Shown here piece after piece: positions 57,286 to 64,000 of a stretch of DNA of 64,000 nucleotides (positions within the stretch are counted from its first letter, which is position 1; each line of letters opens with the position of its first letter). The notes under the pieces were generated by a model that made no database searches, had not been told where the DNA came from, and saw only the letters and a program-made list of their open reading frames with translations. The stretch comes from Gryllotalpicola protaetiae (lineage in GTDB: Bacteria; Actinomycetota; Actinomycetes; Actinomycetales; Microbacteriaceae), in the NCBI RefSeq assembly GCF_003627055.1, contig NZ_CP032624.1:496001-560000 (forward strand), written 5' to 3'. Made by a program: the position numbers and the translations under genes.

Positions 57286-58568
57286 GCGAGCCTGACCAGA
57301 ACGCCGACACGAGCGGCGTCTCGCGCCGCGGCCTGCTGTTCGGCAGCGCCGCGGCCGCGGGCGGCCTCGTCGTCGGCGCGGCCGGCGGCGTGGGCGGAGC
57401 CTACGCCGCCGGGCTGCACGGGGCGGCGGGCACGCCTGCCGCCGACGGCGACGTGCTCGACCTGTCGCTGCAGCACGCCTTCTACGGCGAGGCAGAGCAG
57501 TCCGGCATCCGCACACCGCCTCAGCGCTACTGCGTCTACATGACCTTCGACATGTCGTCGCCGACCGCGCGCGACCTGCAGGTTCTGCTCGCGCGCTGGT
57601 CGGGCGCGATCGCGCAGCTCATGAAGGGCAAGACGATCGGTCAGGTCGAGCCGAACCGTGTCGACGGCATCGGCGTCGACACGGGCGAGGCGCTCGACCT
57701 GGCCCCAGCCGGCCTGACCGTGACGGTCGGGCTCGGCCCCGGCCTGTTCACCGACGCGTACGGGCTCGCCGGCAAGAAGCCCGCTCTCATGCGCGAGCTG
57801 AAGGACCTGCCGTCGGATGCCTTCCAGGAGGGCCTCACCGGCGGCGACCTGTCGCTGCAGGCGTGCGCCGACGACCCGCAGGTGGCGTACCACGCGATCC
57901 GCGACCTCGCCCGCATGGCGAAGGGCACCGCCGCCACGAACTGGACCGTGATGGGCTTCGGCCGCGCTTCGGCGGGCAAGGGCCAGTCGACGCCGCGCAA
58001 CCTGCTCGGCTACAAGGACGGCACCCGGAACATCAAAGAGGACGACGACCTCGAGAAGTTCGTCTTCGTGAAGGACTCGGGCCCCGCGTGGACGCAGGGC
58101 GGCTCATACCAGGTGGTGCGGAAGATCCAGATGCACATCGAGAACTGGGACGCCGACCGCACGAGCGACCAGAACACCGTCATCGGCCGCGACAAGCGGG
58201 CGGGCGCTCCTCTGTCGGGCGGCACCGAGTTCACCACGCCCGACTTCCACGCGAAAGGCGCGGACGGCGCGACGAAGATCTCGCCGACCGCGCACATCGC
58301 GCTGGCCGCGCACGAGAACAACGGCGGCCTCAAGATCCTGCGGCGCAGCTACAACTACACCGACGGGCTGAACCAGTACGGTCTGCTGGATGCCGGACTG
58401 CTGTTCATCTCGTACCAGAACGACCCGGCGCATTTCGAGACGCTGCAGGCGAAGCTCGGCGCGTCAGACCTGCTGAACGAGTACATCTCGCACATCGGCT
58501 CAGGCATCTTCTTCGTGCCGCCCGCCGTGAAGCAAGGCCACTACCTGGCCGAGGGCCTCTTCGCCTGA
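57282..58568 (+). CDS. efeB: Dye-decolourising peroxidase EfeB (Tat-exported)
   Basis: A 428-residue heme peroxidase. A twin-arginine signal SRRGLLFGSAAAAGG begins at residue 9, so the folded enzyme is exported by Tat. The DyP motif GYKDGTRN (the catalytic Asp) is at about 246-253, and a C-terminal FISYQNDP and heme-binding His region are present. It oxidises ferrous iron or heme during uptake. The start is TTG at 57282 overlapping the efeO stop (TTGA). It closes the efeUOB operon. Confidence 0.92.
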   Translation: MSEPDQNADTSGVSRRGLLFGSAAAAGGLVVGAAGGVGGAYAAGLHGAAGTPAADGDVLDLSLQHAFYGEAEQSGIRTPPQRYCVYMTFDMSSPTARDLQVLLARWSGAIAQLMKGKTIGQVEPNRVDGIGVDTGEALDLAPAGLTVTVGLGPGLFTDAYGLAGKKPALMRELKDLPSDAFQEGLTGGDLSLQACADDPQVAYHAIRDLARMAKGTAATNWTVMGFGRASAGKGQSTPRNLLGYKDGTRNIKEDDDLEKFVFVKDSGPAWTQGGSYQVVRKIQMHIENWDADRTSDQNTVIGRDKRAGAPLSGGTEFTTPDFHAKGADGATKISPTAHIALAAHENNGGLKILRRSYNYTDGLNQYGLLDAGLLFISYQNDPAHFETLQAKLGASDLLNEYISHIGSGIFFVPPAVKQGHYLAEGLFA

Positions 58569-58631
58569 GCCGCGTCGCGGTGCTGTGGAGAACCAGCGTC
58601 ACCCGTCACGCATCGCGGCCAGAGTGGCCGC

Positions 58632-59291
58632 ATGCATTCGCCCCTCGTCGTGTCGCCCCTGTGCGCATTCGGACACGTCGCCACGTATCAAGAGCTGCAC
58701 GAACTCTGGGGCGCGGAAAGTACCGTCGTGCCGTTCCGTCGCCTCTACGGCCGCCGCGCCGTTCTGTGGTTGCGACCCAACGCGTACGCCTGCGCGCACT
58801 TGGGCGACGACGAGCTGCTCGCGGCTCGCGTCGGCGCGCACCTCGACTGCGTGAGCGTGCTGAGCGCGGCCGGGAGCGACAGCGCGACGCGTGCGCTGGC
58901 GGGTTCCGGAGCGGTCCACGTGCGCCTCGCCCCGAACGACGGCCGCGCATCTGCGCGGCGCCTTGCCGAGCCGAGACCCGTCGTCGCCCACTGGAGCGTG
59001 CCGCGCAACTCCCCACCGGACATCGCCGCGACTCACGCCGCGATCACCTCAGGCGGGGCCCCGATCTCGCGGGTCTCCCTGCCTGTCCCTGAGGCCCTGC
59101 GGCAGGCGCTGCGCAGCTGCCTGAGCCCCGATGACGCGGTCGTCGTCATCGCCGAGTTGCTGGCCATCGGCGCGCTCGGCACGGACGAGCTTGCCTGCAT
59201 CGTGGCGTCGAGTCCGCGACGGGTGCGCGCAGGCCTCCGGCACGCCGGTCTCGCAGCGGACGTTGTCGATGCTCTCGAATCATTTCGATGA
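58632..59291 (+). CDS. Nuclease-less relative of the DUF559 protein
   Basis: A 219-residue protein whose layout follows the N-terminal two thirds of the DUF559 protein at 49050: a winged-helix-like start (FGHVATYQELHELWG), a middle beta region (PVVAHWSVPRN), and helices (LSPDDAVVVIAELLAIGALG). The relative continues with SGLESLTR and then the nuclease; here the protein stops at ALESFR. Its last four codons lie in the left arm of a long inverted repeat. No nuclease sequence follows in the 140 bp before the next gene. It may be a truncated gene or a regulator-only form. Confidence 0.6.
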   Translation: MHSPLVVSPLCAFGHVATYQELHELWGAESTVVPFRRLYGRRAVLWLRPNAYACAHLGDDELLAARVGAHLDCVSVLSAAGSDSATRALAGSGAVHVRLAPNDGRASARRLAEPRPVVAHWSVPRNSPPDIAATHAAITSGGAPISRVSLPVPEALRQALRSCLSPDDAVVVIAELLAIGALGTDELACIVASSPRRVRAGLRHAGLAADVVDALESFR

Positions 59292-59348
59292 GGGAACAGA
59301 TCTGGTTGCTGCGATCGCTCGCACCGAATCTGTTCCCACATCGAAATG
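59281..59348. repeat. Long inverted repeat ending the nuclease-less gene
   Basis: Arms at 59281-59301 and 59328-59348 are 21 bp each and match at 20 of 21 positions. The 26-nt loop holds GCGATCGC. The left arm includes the stop of the gene at 58632. It could fold into a strong hairpin and may end transcription. Confidence 0.85.
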
Positions 59349-59420
59349 CTGCGGAGGAATCGCCTCGGTCCGCGGCGCGTGGCCCGTTTTGGGCGGTTAC
59401 CGGGGGCTGAACGGCGCGCG

Positions 59421-59426
59421 TAGCGT
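59421..59426 (+). promoter_or_regulatory. Leaderless promoter -10 box of the DUF4190 gene
   Basis: TAGCGT lies 6 nt before the ATG at 59433. Confidence 0.5.
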
Positions 59427-59432
59427 GCAACC

Positions 59433-59897
59433 ATGACCGACACGCAGTTCGCTCTCGACAAGAACGGATTGCTCGTTCCTCCGTCGTTCGGAGACGCAGC
59501 TGCGCCGGTGTTCGAGGCGAAGCGCGCGCACGCTGAGGAGACCGTCTTCGACCCGTCGAGTACGCTCGCCGAGCTCGGCTGGCAGCGACCGGCCGTGTCC
59601 CGGCACCCCGCACCCCAGACCCCTGCGGGCGGTCTGAACTGGATCTACGGCGTGCTCGCCATCCTCACGGGTGCCGCGAGCTTCGTCTGGCCGCTCGTCT
59701 GCCTCACCGTGCTCGTGAGCCTCGCGCTCGGCGCCGTCGGCGCGAGCCGTGCGAACCGCCTGCGACGTCGCGGTGCGAACGGCCGCGGCGTCGCCATCGT
59801 CGGGCTCGTCATCGGCCTGGCATCCGCCGCCAATCTGGTCTTCGGCTTCACCCAGCTGTTCGAGCTGGGCAGCCTCGTGAACCAGCTGCTGCCGTAA
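59433..59897 (+). CDS. DUF4190-domain membrane protein
   Basis: A 154-residue protein. The first 65 residues are hydrophilic with no motif I know. Then two membrane segments of the DUF4190 domain follow (IYGVLAILTGAASFVWPLVCLT and GVAIVGLVIGLASAANLVFG), joined by the typical ASRANRLRRRGANGRG. Function unknown. It is convergent with typA, and a palindromic repeat separates them. A remnant of a similar protein lies at 15911. Confidence 0.8.
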   Translation: MTDTQFALDKNGLLVPPSFGDAAAPVFEAKRAHAEETVFDPSSTLAELGWQRPAVSRHPAPQTPAGGLNWIYGVLAILTGAASFVWPLVCLTVLVSLALGAVGASRANRLRRRGANGRGVAIVGLVIGLASAANLVFGFTQLFELGSLVNQLLP

Positions 59898-59901
59898 CCG
59901 T

Positions 59902-59944
59902 CCGATCGTTGAGGAGCCGCAGAGCGGCGTCTCGAAACGATCGG
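59902..59944. repeat. Palindromic repeat between convergent genes
   Basis: CCGATCGTT pairs with AACGATCGG (9 bp), and the inner GAGGAGCCGC pairs with GCGGCGTCTC with two mismatches. Short GAGGAGCCGC / GCGGCGTCTCG palindromes of this form are, to my knowledge, common interspersed repeats in related genomes. It may serve as a terminator for both genes. Confidence 0.7.
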
Positions 59945-59946
59945 AA

Positions 59947-61866
<1,920 letters not shown>

Positions 61867-61922
61867 GGGTGTACGAGGTCCTTTGAGAAGGTGTGGATTT
61901 GTGCGGCATCCGTGCGCGCAGA

Positions 61923-61948
61923 AGAGGGCGGCACGCAGGCCGCCCTCT
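61923..61948 (-). terminator. Hairpin terminator of the ABC ATPase gene
   Basis: AGAGGGCGGC at 61923-61932 pairs with GCCGCCCTCT at 61939-61948, with a 6-nt loop. On the minus strand TCTTC-like bases follow. It lies 24 bp past the stop of the ABC ATPase gene. Confidence 0.65.
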
Positions 61949-61971
61949 CAGTCTACTTGTGACTGGCTTCG

Positions 61972-63645
<1,674 letters not shown>

Positions 63646-63703
63646 GGGTGAAGGTGTTCCTCTCGTGGAGGGTTGGTCAATTGAAGTCTGGGACGATGGT
63701 GCG

Positions 63704-64000
63704 ATGCGCGTGACCGAGGAATCCAAGACGCTGAGGCCCCGATTCGGCCAGGTGCTGACCGTGCTGGTGTGGTGTGTCTGCGCCGCCGCGCTCGTGACGA
63801 TCGTGGTGACCGGCCGCTGGGCCGACCTCGGCCGCTACGGCGCGCTCGCCCTGCTCGTCGCATACGTGATGTGGCTGCTGTTCTGGTCGCCGAGCGTCAC
63901 GATCTCGCTCGCCGGCGTCGAGGTGCGCAACCTGCTGCGCGTGCACGCCGTCTCGTGGCCCGCCATTCAGAACGTCGACACGAAGTACGCGCTGACGCTC
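63704..64000 (+). CDS. Membrane protein, probable PH-domain type (start only)
   Basis: 99 residues are seen before the window ends. Two membrane segments (QVLTVLVWCVCAAALVTIVV, about 16-35, and YGALALLVAYVMWLLFW, about 45-61) are followed by PSVTISLAGVEVRNLLRVHAVSW, the start of a bacterial PH domain. The ATG at 63704 lies 6 nt after GACGAT, a weak -10 form. It is divergent from the ABC ATPase. Its full length and function are unknown. Confidence 0.6.
   Translation, partial: MRVTEESKTLRPRFGQVLTVLVWCVCAAALVTIVVTGRWADLGRYGALALLVAYVMWLLFWSPSVTISLAGVEVRNLLRVHAVSWPAIQNVDTKYALTL

Noticed and set aside
61867-61971. A small gene between typA and the ABC ATPase
   Set aside because: The gap holds only the typA leader and a terminator hairpin; no frame with a start and composition like a gene is present.

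Overview
The window is high-GC actinobacterial DNA, most likely from the family Microbacteriaceae. The evidence is strong G/C third-position bias, GTG and TTG starts, many start codons placed 6-7 nt after a TANNNT -10 box (leaderless transcription), and marker genes such as adnA/adnB, UPF0182, DUF3107, DUF3117, a tatB/mrp block and dapC/dapD/dapE. No rRNA, tRNA, CRISPR array or transposase was found. No gene-free stretch exceeds 300 bases; the longest are 15821-16076 and 48824-49049, and both hold copies of an 85-bp palindromic repeat.

Layout. 1-6.2 kb is an accessory catabolic region: a sugar-type binding lipoprotein, an IclR regulator with matching operators at two promoters, and a five-gene operon (CoA-transferase, citryl-CoA-lyase-like protein, both parts of a LigAB-type extradiol dioxygenase, amidohydrolase) that looks like a CoA-dependent ring-cleavage pathway of unknown substrate. 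6.3-8.7 kb holds a small unknown gene and aguB-aguA, which turn agmatine into putrescine. 8.7-29.8 kb is a conserved actinobacterial block: a Mur-ligase paralogue, UPF0182, a PDZ/Lon-like protease, a zincin-like protein, an orphan cyclodehydratase-like protein, a UvrD helicase, nudC, a probable pseudokinase, the adnAB end-resection helicase-nucleases, DUF3107, a ferritin-like protein and a DEAD-box RNA helicase. 29.7-33.3 kb has a repeat-built coiled-coil membrane protein and pflA-pflB. 33.4-37.9 kb is one very large secreted GH10 xylanase. 38.0-48.8 kb is again conserved housekeeping: PHP phosphoesterase, aminopeptidase P, an MgtE-like regulator domain protein, DUF1003, mrp, tatB, an O-methyltransferase, DUF3117, a PIG-V-like mannosyltransferase, and divergent dapE/dapD.

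48.9-50.0 kb is a 1,096-bp unit with a DUF559 endonuclease-like gene between two inverted copies of the 85-bp repeat; a third, solo copy lies at 15829-15913. 50-58.6 kb carries an alcohol dehydrogenase, gltA, dapC-fdxA, a small membrane protein, and the efeUOB iron-uptake operon under a clear DtxR/IdeR box. 58.6-64 kb has a nuclease-less relative of the DUF559 gene ending inside a long perfect-like palindrome, a DUF4190 protein, typA, a fused dipeptide/oligopeptide ABC ATPase, and the start of a membrane protein.

Main leads for follow-up are the 85-bp repeat family and the inverted-repeat-bracketed DUF559 unit, the uncharacterised CoA-dependent extradiol operon, the divergent overlapping leaderless promoters of dapD and dapE, the pseudokinase, and the orphan cyclodehydratase. 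All family calls come from reading motifs in the translated sequence; no database search was run.
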